Origin: Arthrobacter stackebrandtii
GTDB lineage: Bacteria > Actinomycetota > Actinomycetes > Actinomycetales > Micrococcaceae
DNA length: 64,000 nucleotides
Reading direction: 5' to 3'
Assembly (NCBI RefSeq): GCF_017876675.1
Contig: NZ_JAGIOI010000001.1
Coordinates: forward strand, 1,674,001 to 1,738,000
The notes beneath the pieces were generated by a model. The model was not told the origin of the DNA. It ran no database searches and saw only the letters and a list, made by a program, of their open reading frames with translations. The translations under genes and the position numbers were made by a program. Below, in pieces: positions 33,293 to 42,920 of the stretch. Numbering within the stretch: the stretch's first letter is position 1; every line of letters begins with the position of its first letter.

Positions 33293-33301
33293 AGCAGCCG
33301 C

Positions 33302-34420
33302 CTAGATCACGGCGGCGCGGACGCACAGGACATCCGGCAACTGTGTCAGCACAGGCTCAAAGTGGGCACCCTCGTCCGCACTGGCATACACGGTGCCGCC
33401 GCGGGTGCCGAAGTACAGCCCTGCCGGTTCCGCGGTGTCAACGGAAGCCGCATCACGAAGCACCACGTTGAACTCGGGCTGAAGCAGGCCGTCGGCCAGC
33501 CGTGTCCAGGACGTCCCGCCGTCATCCGTCCTGTGCACCGCCAACTGCCCGTCCGGCGGAATCCGCTGGGCATCGGCAACGAGGGGAATGACCCAGGCGG
33601 TGTCCGAGCGGCGCGGGTGGGCCAGGATGGTGAAGCCAAAGTCCGCGGGGAGCCCGCCGGCAATGTACTCCCATGAATCACCGCTGTTGCCGCTGCGGTA
33701 CACGCCGCCGTGGTTTTGTGCGAACAGCACCTCCGGGGTGTTGGGATCGCGGGCCACCTTGTGCACGCACTGGCCGAATTCGGGCGTCTCCTCGGGCAGG
33801 AACGTGGCACCGATGCCCTTGTTCCGGGGCTCCCAGTTGGCGCCGCCGTCCACGCTGCGGTAGACGCCGCCGGTGCTCATGGCGACATGGATGGCATTTT
33901 CATCAAACGGGCTGGGCAGCACAGTGTGTGCCGCGGCGCCGCCAAATCCGGCGCCCCACTCGGAGCGGTGCGGGTGGTCCCACAGCCCGCGGTTCAGCTC
34001 GAAATGCTCGCCGCCGTCAGTGGATTTCCATACCGAGATGGGCTCGCAGCCTGCCCACACCACGCCCGGCCGGTCCGCGGAGTCGGGCTGGATCTGCCAG
34101 ACCCGCTCCAAGGCGGCTTCCGTGTCGGGCGGGAAGGTGATGGCGCCGCGCTCAGGCTCCTGCCAGGTGGCGCCGAGGTCGTCCGAGTGCGCCACCGTGG
34201 GACCCCAGTGCTCGCTGCGCAGGCCCACCAGGATCCGTGTCCGCCCGTCGCGGGTGTCAATGCCGATGCTGGGGATCTCCTGCATCAGGAAGTGCGGGCC
34301 GGTGAAACTGTAATTAACCCTGTCGTTGCTCGTGCCCAGCCAGAGGCCCTTCTTGGTGCCCACCGCCAGCAGATGGGTCATTTCGGAGCGCATGCCATTC
34401 GTTGCTTCGCTATTTTCCAT
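33302..34420 (-). CDS. BNR/sialidase-like beta-propeller protein
   Basis: 372 residues with repeated Asp-box motifs (SDDLGATWQ, STDGGEHFE, SVDGGANWE, SGNSGDSWE, TDDGGTSWT, SADEGAHFE), giving a sialidase-type or WD40/VPS10-like propeller. No signal peptide, so probably cytoplasmic. The start could be a later ATG (34381, MTHLLAVGTKKG). Paired with the MoaD-like gene; the joint function is unknown. Confidence 0.8.
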   Translation of the reverse strand: MENSEATNGMRSEMTHLLAVGTKKGLWLGTSNDRVNYSFTGPHFLMQEIPSIGIDTRDGRTRILVGLRSEHWGPTVAHSDDLGATWQEPERGAITFPPDTEAALERVWQIQPDSADRPGVVWAGCEPISVWKSTDGGEHFELNRGLWDHPHRSEWGAGFGGAAAHTVLPSPFDENAIHVAMSTGGVYRSVDGGANWEPRNKGIGATFLPEETPEFGQCVHKVARDPNTPEVLFAQNHGGVYRSGNSGDSWEYIAGGLPADFGFTILAHPRRSDTAWVIPLVADAQRIPPDGQLAVHRTDDGGTSWTRLADGLLQPEFNVVLRDAASVDTAEPAGLYFGTRGGTVYASADEGAHFEPVLTQLPDVLCVRAAVI

Positions 34421-34522
34421 GGGTTAAAGTCGACCACCGCAGCCGTGGCACGGCAAGGGTTACCAGCCGGTAATTTGCGCAGGCCAGGAATGGCAACCGT
34501 CCACCCCGGCGCCTCCTGAAGC

Positions 34523-34563
34523 ATACCCCCCAGGGGTACTTGACACATACCCTATGGGGGTAT
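34523..34563 (+). promoter_or_regulatory. csoR promoter with two CsoR operators
   Basis: ATACCCCCCAGGGGTAC (34523-34539) lies just before TTGACA (34540-34545), and ATACCCTATGGGGGTAT (34547-34563) lies between it and TATAAAT (34561). Repressor on the second site would fill the promoter spacer. The copper operon starts 12 bp later. Confidence 0.85.
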
Positions 34564-34574
34564 AAATTGGAGAC

Positions 34575-34883
34575 ATGGAAACAGAACAATACGGATACTC
34601 GGAAGAGAAGCAGGCCTACCTCCGACGCCTCAAGCGCGCCGAGGGCCAGGTCCGCGGTATCGCCCGGATGGTCGAGGAAGACAAGTACTGCATCGACATC
34701 CTCACCCAGATGGCCGCCGTCAACAAGGCCCTGCACGCCGTCAGCATCGGCCTGCTGGAAGACCACATTGCGCACTGCGTGGTCAACGCCGCCAATGAAT
34801 CCCAGGAATCAGGCAACCCGGAGATCGTCTCCGACAAGGTCGCCGAAGCCACCGCCGCAATTTCCCGCCTACTCAGGAGCTAA
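34575..34883 (+). CDS. csoR: Copper-sensing repressor CsoR
   Basis: 102 residues. The Cu(I) ligands Cys39, His64 and Cys68 (YCIDIL, DHIAHC) have the spacing of M. tuberculosis CsoR (C-x24-H-x3-C). Expected to bind the two operators just upstream and the similar site at 18858, and to release DNA when copper is bound. First gene of csoR-copZ-copA. Confidence 0.95.
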   Translation: METEQYGYSEEKQAYLRRLKRAEGQVRGIARMVEEDKYCIDILTQMAAVNKALHAVSIGLLEDHIAHCVVNAANESQESGNPEIVSDKVAEATAAISRLLRS

Positions 34884-34885
34884 CC

Positions 34886-35110
34886 ATGAACACCACCACC
34901 ATCAACGTCTCCGGCATGACCTGCGGCCACTGCGTCAGCTCCGTCACCGAGGAACTCACAGAACTGGCGGGCGTTGAGAACGTCGCCGTCAACCTCAACG
35001 CCGGAGGCATCTCCGAGGTCACCATCACCTCCACCCTGACCCTGCGCCCGGAAGAGATCTCCGAGGCCGTTGCCGAGGCCGGCTACCTCGTCGTCGCCAA
35101 CAACGCCTAG
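34886..35110 (+). CDS. copZ: Copper chaperone CopZ
   Basis: 74 residues, a single HMA domain with MTCGHC (Cys13, Cys16). It would carry Cu(I) to CopA. It starts 2 bp after csoR. Confidence 0.92.
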   Translation: MNTTTINVSGMTCGHCVSSVTEELTELAGVENVAVNLNAGGISEVTITSTLTLRPEEISEAVAEAGYLVVANNA

Positions 35111-35149
35111 CCCGACACCACCCAAACCACACTCAAAGCAAGGAGCGCC

Positions 35150-37489
35150 ATGAGCGCCTCAGACATTTTGTCCCAAACCGCCACACCCGGCCCCCGCATG
35201 GTCGAGATCGACATCGAAGGCATGACCTGTGCCTCGTGCGTCAGCCGGGTTGAACGCAAGTTGGGCAAACTCGAAGGCGTCAGCGCTTCCGTGAACCTCC
35301 CGCTGGAATCAGCCCAGGTCACGGTCCCCGCCGGCATGTCAGACCAGCAAATCCTCGACACCGTCAAGGCCACCGGCTACAAGGCCACCCTGAAGAATCC
35401 CCCCGCCGTTAAGCACGACGCCGGAACCCAGCTTGCGCACGACACCCACCCGGGTGCCGCGCAGGTAAGCGTCCAGCACGGCGATCATGCCGAGCAAGGC
35501 TCGCATGAGGACCACATGGCCCACGGCGGCACGGCGTCGACCCTGCGCCCCCGCCTCATCCTTGCCGCCATCCTGACCGTCCCGGTCTTTTTGGTGTCCA
35601 TGTTCCCGGCCCTGCAGTTCCCAAACTGGGGCTGGGTTGCCGGAATCCTGACCCTGCCAGTCGTCACGTGGGCTGCTTGGCCGTTCCACCGTGCGGCAGC
35701 CATCAATGCCCGCCACTTCGCGTCCACCATGGACACCCTGGTCTCCATCGGCGTCAGCGCAGCATTCCTGTTCTCGGCCGTCGAACTGGCCATGGACCCC
35801 ACAATGACCGCGCACGGCGGCGCCATGGCCGGCCACGCACCCCTGTACTTTGAGGTCTCGGCCGTCGTCATCACCTTCCTGCTGCTGGGCCGCTACCTGG
35901 AGGCCCGCGCCAAGTCCAAGGCCGGCGATGCCCTCAAGGCGCTGCTGAACCTGGGCGCCAAGGAAGCCACGGTGCTGCGCAACGGCGTCGAGGTCAAGAT
36001 CCCGGCGGCAGACCTGGCCGTGGATGAGATCTTCGTGGTCCGCCCCGGAGAGAAAATCGCCACCGACGGCGTCATCACCGACGGCATTTCCGCCGTGGAC
36101 ACCTCGCTCATCACGGGCGAATCCCTGCCCGTGGACGTGGTCCCCGGAGACAGCGTCACCGGCGCCACGATCAACACCTCCGGCCGCCTGCTCGTGAAGG
36201 CCACCCGCGTCGGCAGCGAAACCACGCTCGCCCAAATGGGCAAGCTGGTCAGCAACGCCCAGGCCGCCAAGGCTCCCATCGCCCGCCTCGCCGACCGCAT
36301 CAGCTCCGTGTTTGTGCCGATCGTGCTCGTCATCGCCGTCCTCACCTTTGCCCTCTGGCTGGTGTTCAGCGGCGACATCCAATCCGCGTTCACGGCCGCC
36401 GTGGCCGTGCTGATCATCGCCTGCCCCTGCGCCCTGGGCCTGGCCACGCCGGTCGGCCTGCTGACCGGAACCGGCCGTGCCGCCCAGCTCGGCATCCTCA
36501 TCAAGGGCCCGCAAGTCCTTGAGGACACCCGCGTGGTCAACACCATCCTCCTGGACAAGACCGGCACCGTCACCGAGGGCCGCCTCTCCGTGGTCGACGT
36601 CGTCCCCCTCACCCAGGTGCCTGCCGCAGAGCTTCTGCGGCTGGCCGGGGCAGTGGAATCCCACAGCGAGCACCCCATTGCCCACGCCATCACGGCCCAT
36701 GCCCGTGAACAGGCTGGCGGCGACGGCACACTCCCCGAGCTCAGCGACTTCATGTCAGCGCCGGGCGGCGGCGTCCGCGCCGTGATCGAGGGCAGCACCG
36801 TGCTGGCCGGCCGGGCAGGCTGGCTGGAGGAAAACGGCGTCGTGCTTTCCGCGGAGGCCCGTGCATCACTGGCCGAGCAGCAGCAGCGCGGCACCACGGC
36901 CATTTGGGTTGCCGTGGACGGTGAAGCAGCCGGACTGATCGCGCTCAAGGACACCATCAAGGCGGGGTCCAAGGAGGCCATTGCCAAGCTGCAGGAACTG
37001 GGCCTGCGCCCCATCCTGCTGACCGGTGACAACGCCGCCGTGGCCGCCCAGGTGGCCGCCGCCGTCGGAATCGCGCCGGAAGATGTGTATGCGGACGTCC
37101 TGCCGGAAGGCAAGGTTGAGGCTGTCAAGAAGCTGCAGGCCGAAGGCGCCACGGTGGCCATGGCCGGCGACGGCGTGAACGACGCCGCAGCCCTGGCACA
37201 GGCCGACCTTGGCATCGCCATGGGTTCGGGAACGGATGTGGCCATTGCCGCCGCGGACCTCACGGTCATGGGCAGCGACCTCGGCCAGGTCGCCACTGCC
37301 ATTGCCTTGTCACGCAAGACCTTGGGCACCATCAAGACGAACCTGTTCTGGGCGTTCTTCTACAACGCGATCGGCATCCCCATCGCTGCACTCGGCCTGC
37401 TCAACCCGATGATCGCCGGCGCCGCCATGGCTGCCAGCTCGGTGCTGGTGGTGGCGAACTCGCTGCGGCTGCGGCGCTTCGGCCGGTAG
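35150..37489 (+). CDS. copA: Cu(I)-exporting P1B-type ATPase
   Basis: 779 residues. N-terminal HMA domain (MTCASC, Cys27/Cys30), then a His-rich linker (residues 86-125: [12 protein letters not shown]...[18 protein letters not shown]) that may bind extra metal. Membrane metal site CPC at 425-427, phosphorylation DKTGT with Asp469, SEHPIA for nucleotide binding and GDGVND from 673. Exports Cu(I) from the cytoplasm. A strong stem-loop follows. Confidence 0.95.
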   Translation: MSASDILSQTATPGPRMVEIDIEGMTCASCVSRVERKLGKLEGVSASVNLPLESAQVTVPAGMSDQQILDTVKATGYKATLKNPPAVKHDAGTQLAHDTHPGAAQVSVQHGDHAEQGSHEDHMAHGGTASTLRPRLILAAILTVPVFLVSMFPALQFPNWGWVAGILTLPVVTWAAWPFHRAAAINARHFASTMDTLVSIGVSAAFLFSAVELAMDPTMTAHGGAMAGHAPLYFEVSAVVITFLLLGRYLEARAKSKAGDALKALLNLGAKEATVLRNGVEVKIPAADLAVDEIFVVRPGEKIATDGVITDGISAVDTSLITGESLPVDVVPGDSVTGATINTSGRLLVKATRVGSETTLAQMGKLVSNAQAAKAPIARLADRISSVFVPIVLVIAVLTFALWLVFSGDIQSAFTAAVAVLIIACPCALGLATPVGLLTGTGRAAQLGILIKGPQVLEDTRVVNTILLDKTGTVTEGRLSVVDVVPLTQVPAAELLRLAGAVESHSEHPIAHAITAHAREQAGGDGTLPELSDFMSAPGGGVRAVIEGSTVLAGRAGWLEENGVVLSAEARASLAEQQQRGTTAIWVAVDGEAAGLIALKDTIKAGSKEAIAKLQELGLRPILLTGDNAAVAAQVAAAVGIAPEDVYADVLPEGKVEAVKKLQAEGATVAMAGDGVNDAAALAQADLGIAMGSGTDVAIAAADLTVMGSDLGQVATAIALSRKTLGTIKTNLFWAFFYNAIGIPIAALGLLNPMIAGAAMAASSVLVVANSLRLRRFGR

Positions 37490-37560
37490 CCCGGGCAGGC
37501 CCGCCGCGAGAATGCGGCGGCGGTCAAGCGGCGGCAAGCCTGCCGCGAGGTGAGCGGCAC

Positions 37561-37602
37561 AGTGAAGCGGCCGGCGATGCAAAAATCGCCGGCCGCTTCA
37601 CT
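37561..37602. terminator. Bidirectional terminator after copA
   Basis: AGTGAAGCGGCCGGCGAT (37561-37578) pairs perfectly with 37585-37602 over GCAAAA. It lies between copA and the convergent EamA transporter gene. Confidence 0.75.
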
Positions 37603-37619
37603 GTTCCGCACCGCTCCAT

Positions 37620-38693
37620 CTATCGTGGACCGGCATCCGCCAGGCCCTCCGCCGCCGCAGCAGCGTCCGCGCCGCCGGGGCCGGCAGGCGCATTGAGGTC
37701 CACCTCGAACGTCCCGCCGCGGACCGGCGACCCGCGCAGCTCATCAAGGCGCACAAGCACCACCCCGGCCATGATCGCCACCCCGCCCAGCAACTGAACG
37801 AACCGCGGCATCTCCCCCAGCAGCAGCCAGGCCCAGACCACGGCAAACAGCACCTCAAACAGCGCCACAAAAGACGCCACCTTCGAGCCCAGCCCGCGGG
37901 TTGCCACGATCCCCATCAGGTACGCAAACACAGTGGTGACCAGCACCAGCCCCAGCACCGGAACCAGCCAGGAGACCTCGGCCCCTGCAAAGACGGGGTT
38001 GTTGAACGTGAACGCCATGGGCAGCAGGCCCGTCCAGCCAAGCAGCAGAATCAGCACGGCCCCCACCGCCATGCCGCCGCCGGCCATGAGAACGGGAGGG
38101 ACGTCGTCGTCCGTCCTGGCCGACATCACAAAGTACACGGCCGAGCACACCGCCGCACCCAGCCCCCACAGCACGCCGGCCACACTGACTCTCTGGTCTC
38201 CGGCCAGGTCAAGCACCAGCACGAGTCCCGCCATGGCGCTTGCCCCGCCAATGATGGTCAGCAGCCTCGGGCGCCGGCGCGTCATGAACCACGCCCAGAC
38301 CACCAGGAGCACGGGCGAGAGGTATTCCAGCAGCAGCGCCACGCCCACCGACAGGTGCTGCACTGCGTTGAAGTAGAACAGCTGGCACAGGGCAATCGGT
38401 GCCACGCCGTAAATTGCAATCCGTCCAAGCGAGCCTTTCACGGTGGTCCAGCGCCGCACCAGGATGATGGTGACGGGCACCAGAAGCACGACGGCGGCAC
38501 CCCCTATGCGGACGGCGACGGCTGCGCCGGGGGTCCAGCCGACATCGAAAAGCGACTTCGCGAAGGGACCCGACAGTGCAAACGCCGCGGCCGAGATGAG
38601 TGCCAGCAGCAGCGCAGGTGAGGCGAGGGCGGTCCGGGCGGCGGGCATGGGACGCACGGCAGGCGTGCCGGAGGAGGGGTTTGGGGCGGTCAT
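37620..38693 (-). CDS. EamA/DMT-family transporter
   Basis: About 357 residues from ATG 38693; the frame is open to 38750, but that start would overlap the promoter region of the divergent gene. Ten membrane segments in two five-helix EamA repeats (SAAAFALSGPFAKSLF..., GLGAAVCSAVYFVMSA...). Exports or imports a small metabolite; the substrate is unknown. The divergent CGNR gene probably regulates it. Confidence 0.82.
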   Translation of the reverse strand: MTAPNPSSGTPAVRPMPAARTALASPALLLALISAAAFALSGPFAKSLFDVGWTPGAAVAVRIGGAAVVLLVPVTIILVRRWTTVKGSLGRIAIYGVAPIALCQLFYFNAVQHLSVGVALLLEYLSPVLLVVWAWFMTRRRPRLLTIIGGASAMAGLVLVLDLAGDQRVSVAGVLWGLGAAVCSAVYFVMSARTDDDVPPVLMAGGGMAVGAVLILLLGWTGLLPMAFTFNNPVFAGAEVSWLVPVLGLVLVTTVFAYLMGIVATRGLGSKVASFVALFEVLFAVVWAWLLLGEMPRFVQLLGGVAIMAGVVLVRLDELRGSPVRGGTFEVDLNAPAGPGGADAAAAAEGLADAGPR

Positions 38694-38764
38694 GGCTGTC
38701 CAAGTGTCAGGAGTGAAAGGCGTTACACTGGTGACATTACGCTCGTCCATTGTCAGGAGTCAAC

Positions 38765-39337
38765 ATGGTCTTTAGTCATGACACGGAGCTGGCCCTGGCG
38801 TCGGCTGTCAACTTGATCAACACGGGGCCCACGTCGCTCGCAGAGGACGGAGCGGTCAGTGGCGCCGACACCCTGGAAACCGCCGCACAGCTGGATGAGT
38901 TTGTGCGCCGGGAACAGTTTTCAGGATCCCGCGAACACTCCGCACAGGAGCTCGCCGCCGTGCGGGACATGCGGGACGAGCTGCGCACCATTTTCACCGC
39001 AGGAGAGACCGAGGCGGCAATGCTGGTCAACGGCCTGCTGGCCAGGGCGCATGCCCTGCCGCAGCTGGTCAAGCACGATGCGTGGGACTGGCACCTGCAC
39101 GCGACCGCGCCGGCGGCACCGCTGGCCGAACGCATGGGCGTGGAGGCTGCCATGGCACTCGTGGACGTGATCCGCAGCAAGGAACTGCCCCGGTTGAAGG
39201 TGTGCGCCGCACCCGACTGCTGCGCTGTGGTTATTGACCTGTCCAAGAACCGGTCCCGGCGGTATTGCGACACCGGAAACTGCGGCAACCGCGCCCACGT
39301 GGCTGCCTACCGCCGCCGCAAGTCGGAACAGGCATGA
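38765..39337 (+). CDS. CGNR zinc-finger regulator (ABATE domain)
   Basis: 190 residues from ATG 38765 with AGGAG 6 bp upstream. The N-terminal ABATE domain is followed by the C-terminal zinc finger CAAPDCCAVVIDLSKNRSRRYCDTGNCGNRAHVAAYRRR (only the core CGNR and its spaced cysteines are diagnostic). Such proteins often sit opposite a transporter gene, as here, and are thought to repress it. Confidence 0.87.
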   Translation: MVFSHDTELALASAVNLINTGPTSLAEDGAVSGADTLETAAQLDEFVRREQFSGSREHSAQELAAVRDMRDELRTIFTAGETEAAMLVNGLLARAHALPQLVKHDAWDWHLHATAPAAPLAERMGVEAAMALVDVIRSKELPRLKVCAAPDCCAVVIDLSKNRSRRYCDTGNCGNRAHVAAYRRRKSEQA

Positions 39338-39391
39338 GCCGCACAAACCAACGACCACAAGGACGATGGAGTGAGGTCCACTTAACCAGTT

Positions 39392-39426
39392 GAGGCCCGC
39401 ATCGACTGGCGATGCGGGCCTCTTTT
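39392..39426. terminator. Terminator between the CGNR and importer genes
   Basis: GAGGCCCGCATCG pairs perfectly with CGATGCGGGCCTC over a 5-nt loop and is followed by TTTT on the plus strand. Confidence 0.85.
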
Positions 39427-39461
39427 GGCATTCTACGGAAGAAGATTCCGTGGGACTGAAT

Positions 39462-40355
39462 TTACTTCATGGTTCCTGCAGACACCGAGCCCTGGAGCTG
39501 GCGCTGGAACAGCACGTACATGATCAACACGGGGATGATCACGATGATGGCTGCTGCGAACATGGCGCCGAAGTCCACGGCGTAGCCCATCTGGCCGGCA
39601 AAGGCGGCGATGCCCTGCGACAGCACGTAGTTCTCCGGCTTGGTGTTGATGGCAACCGGAATCAGGTACTGGTTCCACAGGCCGAGGAAGTTGAAGATGG
39701 CCACTGAGGCCATGCCGGGCTTGGCCATGGGAAGCATGACCTGGAAGAAGGTGCGCCACTCGCCGGCACCGTCAATCTGCGCCGCTTCTGCGATCTCGTG
39801 TGGGAGCGCCTTGAAGAATGAGAACAGGAAGAACACGGTGAAGGGCAGCGCGAACGCCACGTACACAATGATCAGGCCCGGCAGCGTGTTCAGCAGGCCG
39901 ATGTTCTTCAGGATGAAGAACAGCGGAACGATGGCCAGGAAGATCGGGAACGTCAGGCCGGCGAGCATCAGGTAGTAGATGGCCCGCGAGCCCGGGAACA
40001 CGTAGCGCGCCAGCACATAAGCACACATGGCGCCCAACACCATGACGATCACCAGGGCGAAACCCACGACGATGACAGTGTTGAAGAAGTAGTTGCCAAT
40101 GCCGGCCGTGTTCCACGCATTGAGGTAGTTCTCAAATTTCCAGTCGGCTGGAAGCGAGAACGGCGAGGCAAGGATTTCCTTGGTCGTCTTGAACGAGGAA
40201 AGCAGTGTCCACAGCAGCGGGATGAGCACCATCAGCGTCCAGAGGGCGAGCATGGTGTGTGAAACGCCAGCTACAACCTTGTCACCCTTGGTGTCCTGGG
40301 CCTTGCGTTCAACGTGGTCGTTGAGCGCCGTGGTCTTGGAGAGTTGGATAGACAT
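39462..40355 (-). CDS. Amino-sugar ABC importer, permease (NgcG-like)
   Basis: 297 residues, six membrane segments, EAA loop EIAEAAQIDGAGEWRTFFQVMLPM. Third gene of the importer operon; its ATG shares a base with the preceding stop. The nearby SIS, RpiR and GlcNAc-kinase genes suggest N-acetylglucosamine or chitobiose as substrate. No ATPase gene is present. Confidence 0.87.
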   Translation of the reverse strand: MSIQLSKTTALNDHVERKAQDTKGDKVVAGVSHTMLALWTLMVLIPLLWTLLSSFKTTKEILASPFSLPADWKFENYLNAWNTAGIGNYFFNTVIVVGFALVIVMVLGAMCAYVLARYVFPGSRAIYYLMLAGLTFPIFLAIVPLFFILKNIGLLNTLPGLIIVYVAFALPFTVFFLFSFFKALPHEIAEAAQIDGAGEWRTFFQVMLPMAKPGMASVAIFNFLGLWNQYLIPVAINTKPENYVLSQGIAAFAGQMGYAVDFGAMFAAAIIVIIPVLIMYVLFQRQLQGSVSAGTMK

Positions 40356-41350
40356 TATTCAGACACATCCTGACTGCCGCCGGTGATCTTGTTGACAAGG
40401 AACACCAGTGCGGAGAAGAGCAGCGTAATGGCGGCCAGCACCACGCCCATGGCGCAGGCCAGACCGAACTGGTTCTTGCCGAAGGCCGTCATGAACAGCT
40501 TTTGCGACATCACCAGGGTGGAGTTTTCCGGGCCGCCCGTGGAGTTCAGGACAGACATGTAAACGAAGGCGTCCAGGGCAAGGATGCCCATGTAGACGTA
40601 TGCCGTCTGGATGTTGTCGCGGATCAGCGGGATGGTGATGCTGATGGCGGTGCGGAAACGACCGGCGCCGTCAATGCGGGCGGCCTCGAACGTCTCTGCA
40701 GGGATGCCCTTGATGGCGGCAATGAACAGGATCATGTAGAAGCCTACGAAGCCCCACACAATGACCACCATTGAGGCGATCATGGCCGTGCGGGAGTCGC
40801 CCAGCCAGGCGTAGTCCTTGAAGCCGTCGAAACCCACGGCCGTCAGAATCCCGTTGAGCAGGCCGTTTCGGGGTGCGAAGATCTGCGCCCAGATGATGCC
40901 GATGACAACGGCAGGAATGACATAGGGGAAGAAGGAGATGACACGGTAGAACCCGGCGCCCTTCAGGCCCTTGATCTGCCCGCGGCTGCTGCCGCCGATG
41001 GTGACCAGGGTGGCCAGCACCAGGGACAGGATCACAGTGATGATGGGCAGGAAGATGGCGAGGGTGATGCTGTTGCGCACCGAGAGCATGAAGATGTCAT
41101 CGTTGAAGAGCTTGACGTAGTTGTCGAAGCCCACGAACGGCATGTTGTTGTCGAAGCCGCCCCAGCTGGTCATGGAGTAATAGATCGCCTGGGCGAACGG
41201 AGAAATCACAAAGACCAGATAGATCACCAACGGCAGTCCCAGGAAGACTGCCATGAAGCTAACCTTGTCGAATGTCAGTTTTTTCCGGCGCCGCCGGGCA
41301 GTGGCGACAACGCCACTGCCCGACTGCACTTCGTTTGTTGCTTGGGTCAC
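40355..41350 (-). CDS. Amino-sugar ABC importer, permease (NgcF-like)
   Basis: 331 residues from GTG 41350, overlapping the binding-protein stop by 4 bp (GTGA). Basic N terminus (ARRRRKK), six membrane segments, EAA loop TFEAARIDGAGRFRTAISITIPL. Pairs with the following permease. Confidence 0.87.
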   Translation of the reverse strand: MTQATNEVQSGSGVVATARRRRKKLTFDKVSFMAVFLGLPLVIYLVFVISPFAQAIYYSMTSWGGFDNNMPFVGFDNYVKLFNDDIFMLSVRNSITLAIFLPIITVILSLVLATLVTIGGSSRGQIKGLKGAGFYRVISFFPYVIPAVVIGIIWAQIFAPRNGLLNGILTAVGFDGFKDYAWLGDSRTAMIASMVVIVWGFVGFYMILFIAAIKGIPAETFEAARIDGAGRFRTAISITIPLIRDNIQTAYVYMGILALDAFVYMSVLNSTGGPENSTLVMSQKLFMTAFGKNQFGLACAMGVVLAAITLLFSALVFLVNKITGGSQDVSE

Positions 41351-42765
41351 TTCACTTCAATCTTCTTGACCGAGGAGTCGTTCGCCACGTTGTCGGTGAT
41401 CTTCTGCATGGCGCTCGTCAGGCCGGCAACATCCAGCTTGCCGTCCAGGAAGGAGTTCCACGGCACCAGCAGGTCGGCGTTCATGCCGTAGGTGTCAATG
41501 AAGTTCCAGGTGAAGATGTTCTTCCCGGCACCTTCCAGCATGGTGGTCTGGGAGACCAGCGCGGTGGAACCGAAGCCGTCGGCGGGCACGGTGCCCTTGA
41601 CGACTGTGGGAGCCAGCTTCTCCTTGGCGAAGTTGGTTGCAGCTTCCTTGGAGAGCATGGTGCGCAGCAATTCCTTGCCGGCAGCCGGGTTGACGCCCTT
41701 GGAGGGGACGATGAAAGGCTCGCCGCCCGCGGAGCGGACACCCTTCTGGTCGATCTTCGGGCTGGAGGAGACAACGGGAGTCGGAGCACCGGTCATCTCG
41801 AAGCCTTCCTTGGTGACATCCTTCATCTCGTTTTCGATCCAGGAGCCCGAGGGGTACAGCAGGGCTTCCTGGTCGTTGGACCAGGCAGCCTGAGCGGCCG
41901 TGAACTCAGTGCCGGAGCCGCCGGGGACAAACATGCCCGCCTTGACGATCTTTTCCAGGGCGGTCAGGACTTCCTGCATGGCCGGCTGCGACCAGCAGTC
42001 GGGCTTCAGGTTTTCCAGCGACAGGCGGACCTCGTCGCCGCCTTCCTTGATGGCCGACTCGATGGCCATGGTCAGGTAGTATGTGGCTGCCTGCTTGCCC
42101 CAGACGAACAGGTACTTGCCCTTTTCCTTGGCCTTGGTGCCCAGCTCGTAGGCCTCATCCCAGGTGGTGGGGACGGTCCAGCCATTTTCCTTGAACAGGC
42201 TGGCGGAGTACCACACGGCGTAGACCGTGAGCACGTAGTTGATGGCGGCGAGCTTGCCGTCAAAGGTGCCCGGTGCCAGCACGCCGTCGAACAGGGTGTC
42301 GGCAATCTTGGTGCCTTCGAGGTTATTGGCATCAATGACACCCTGCAGGTCCTCGAGCTGGTCCAGGATGGTGCTGAAGCCGATGGACTTGGCGCCCGAG
42401 TTGTCGATCAGGTCCGGCGGGGTGCCGCCGGCAAAGCGGGGCTGCAGTTCCTGCGCAATGTCCGTCGAGGGGCTGATCTTCACGTCAATGTCCGGGAAGT
42501 TCTTGCTCAGGATCTTGCCGGCGAACTCGACGTAGTCGATGCCGTATCCGCCCTTGAAGATCACAGCGTCCAGTGCGCCGGTTGAGGCCAGGCCGAACGG
42601 GTTCTTGGTGGGGTCAACTTCGCCGCCGGGAGCCTTCGAAGTCTCGCTGGATCCGCCGCCTCCTGCGCAGGAAGCCAAGGCTCCACCCACGGGCAAAAGA
42701 ACGGCGGTGGCCAGTGCACCGCGGAGGAATCCACGGCGCTGCAGCGGCTTGTTCTGAATAGTCAT
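41347..42765 (-). CDS. Amino-sugar ABC importer, binding lipoprotein (NgcE-like)
   Basis: 472 residues. The N terminus has a twin-arginine motif (QRRGFLRG) and a lipobox LASC with Cys33, so it is probably a Tat-exported lipoprotein. The mature domain (GYGIDYVEFAGKILSKNFPDIDV, RFAGGTPPDLIDN, LFVWGKQAATYYL) resembles the N-acetylglucosamine/chitobiose binding protein NgcE. First gene of the importer operon. Confidence 0.86.
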   Translation of the reverse strand: MTIQNKPLQRRGFLRGALATAVLLPVGGALASCAGGGGSSETSKAPGGEVDPTKNPFGLASTGALDAVIFKGGYGIDYVEFAGKILSKNFPDIDVKISPSTDIAQELQPRFAGGTPPDLIDNSGAKSIGFSTILDQLEDLQGVIDANNLEGTKIADTLFDGVLAPGTFDGKLAAINYVLTVYAVWYSASLFKENGWTVPTTWDEAYELGTKAKEKGKYLFVWGKQAATYYLTMAIESAIKEGGDEVRLSLENLKPDCWSQPAMQEVLTALEKIVKAGMFVPGGSGTEFTAAQAAWSNDQEALLYPSGSWIENEMKDVTKEGFEMTGAPTPVVSSSPKIDQKGVRSAGGEPFIVPSKGVNPAAGKELLRTMLSKEAATNFAKEKLAPTVVKGTVPADGFGSTALVSQTTMLEGAGKNIFTWNFIDTYGMNADLLVPWNSFLDGKLDVAGLTSAMQKITDNVANDSSVKKIEVK

Positions 42766-42920
42766 TCTGTGTACTGCCTTCCATTGATGGTTCGAACGTT
42801 AGAAAACGGTCTTACTCTGTACTGCTCTGTACTTGGAAAGTACGGGCACTGCATTTCACTGCAACTTGCTTCGGCTGACTTCACGCGCTGTAGCTGACTT
42901 CAACTACTTGGCTGTTGGAA
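42766..42920 (-). promoter_or_regulatory. Promoter region of the ngcEFG-like operon
   Basis: 155 bp with short direct repeats on the plus strand: CTCTGTACT twice (about 42814 and 42824) and GCTGACTTCA twice (about 42873 and 42891). They may be binding sites for the RpiR-type regulator, though the same words were not found by eye before the kinase gene. Confidence 0.4.

Noticed and set aside
35339-37335. Two long minus-strand frames (453 and 480 residues)
   Set aside because: Antisense to copA, which has every ATPase motif in order.
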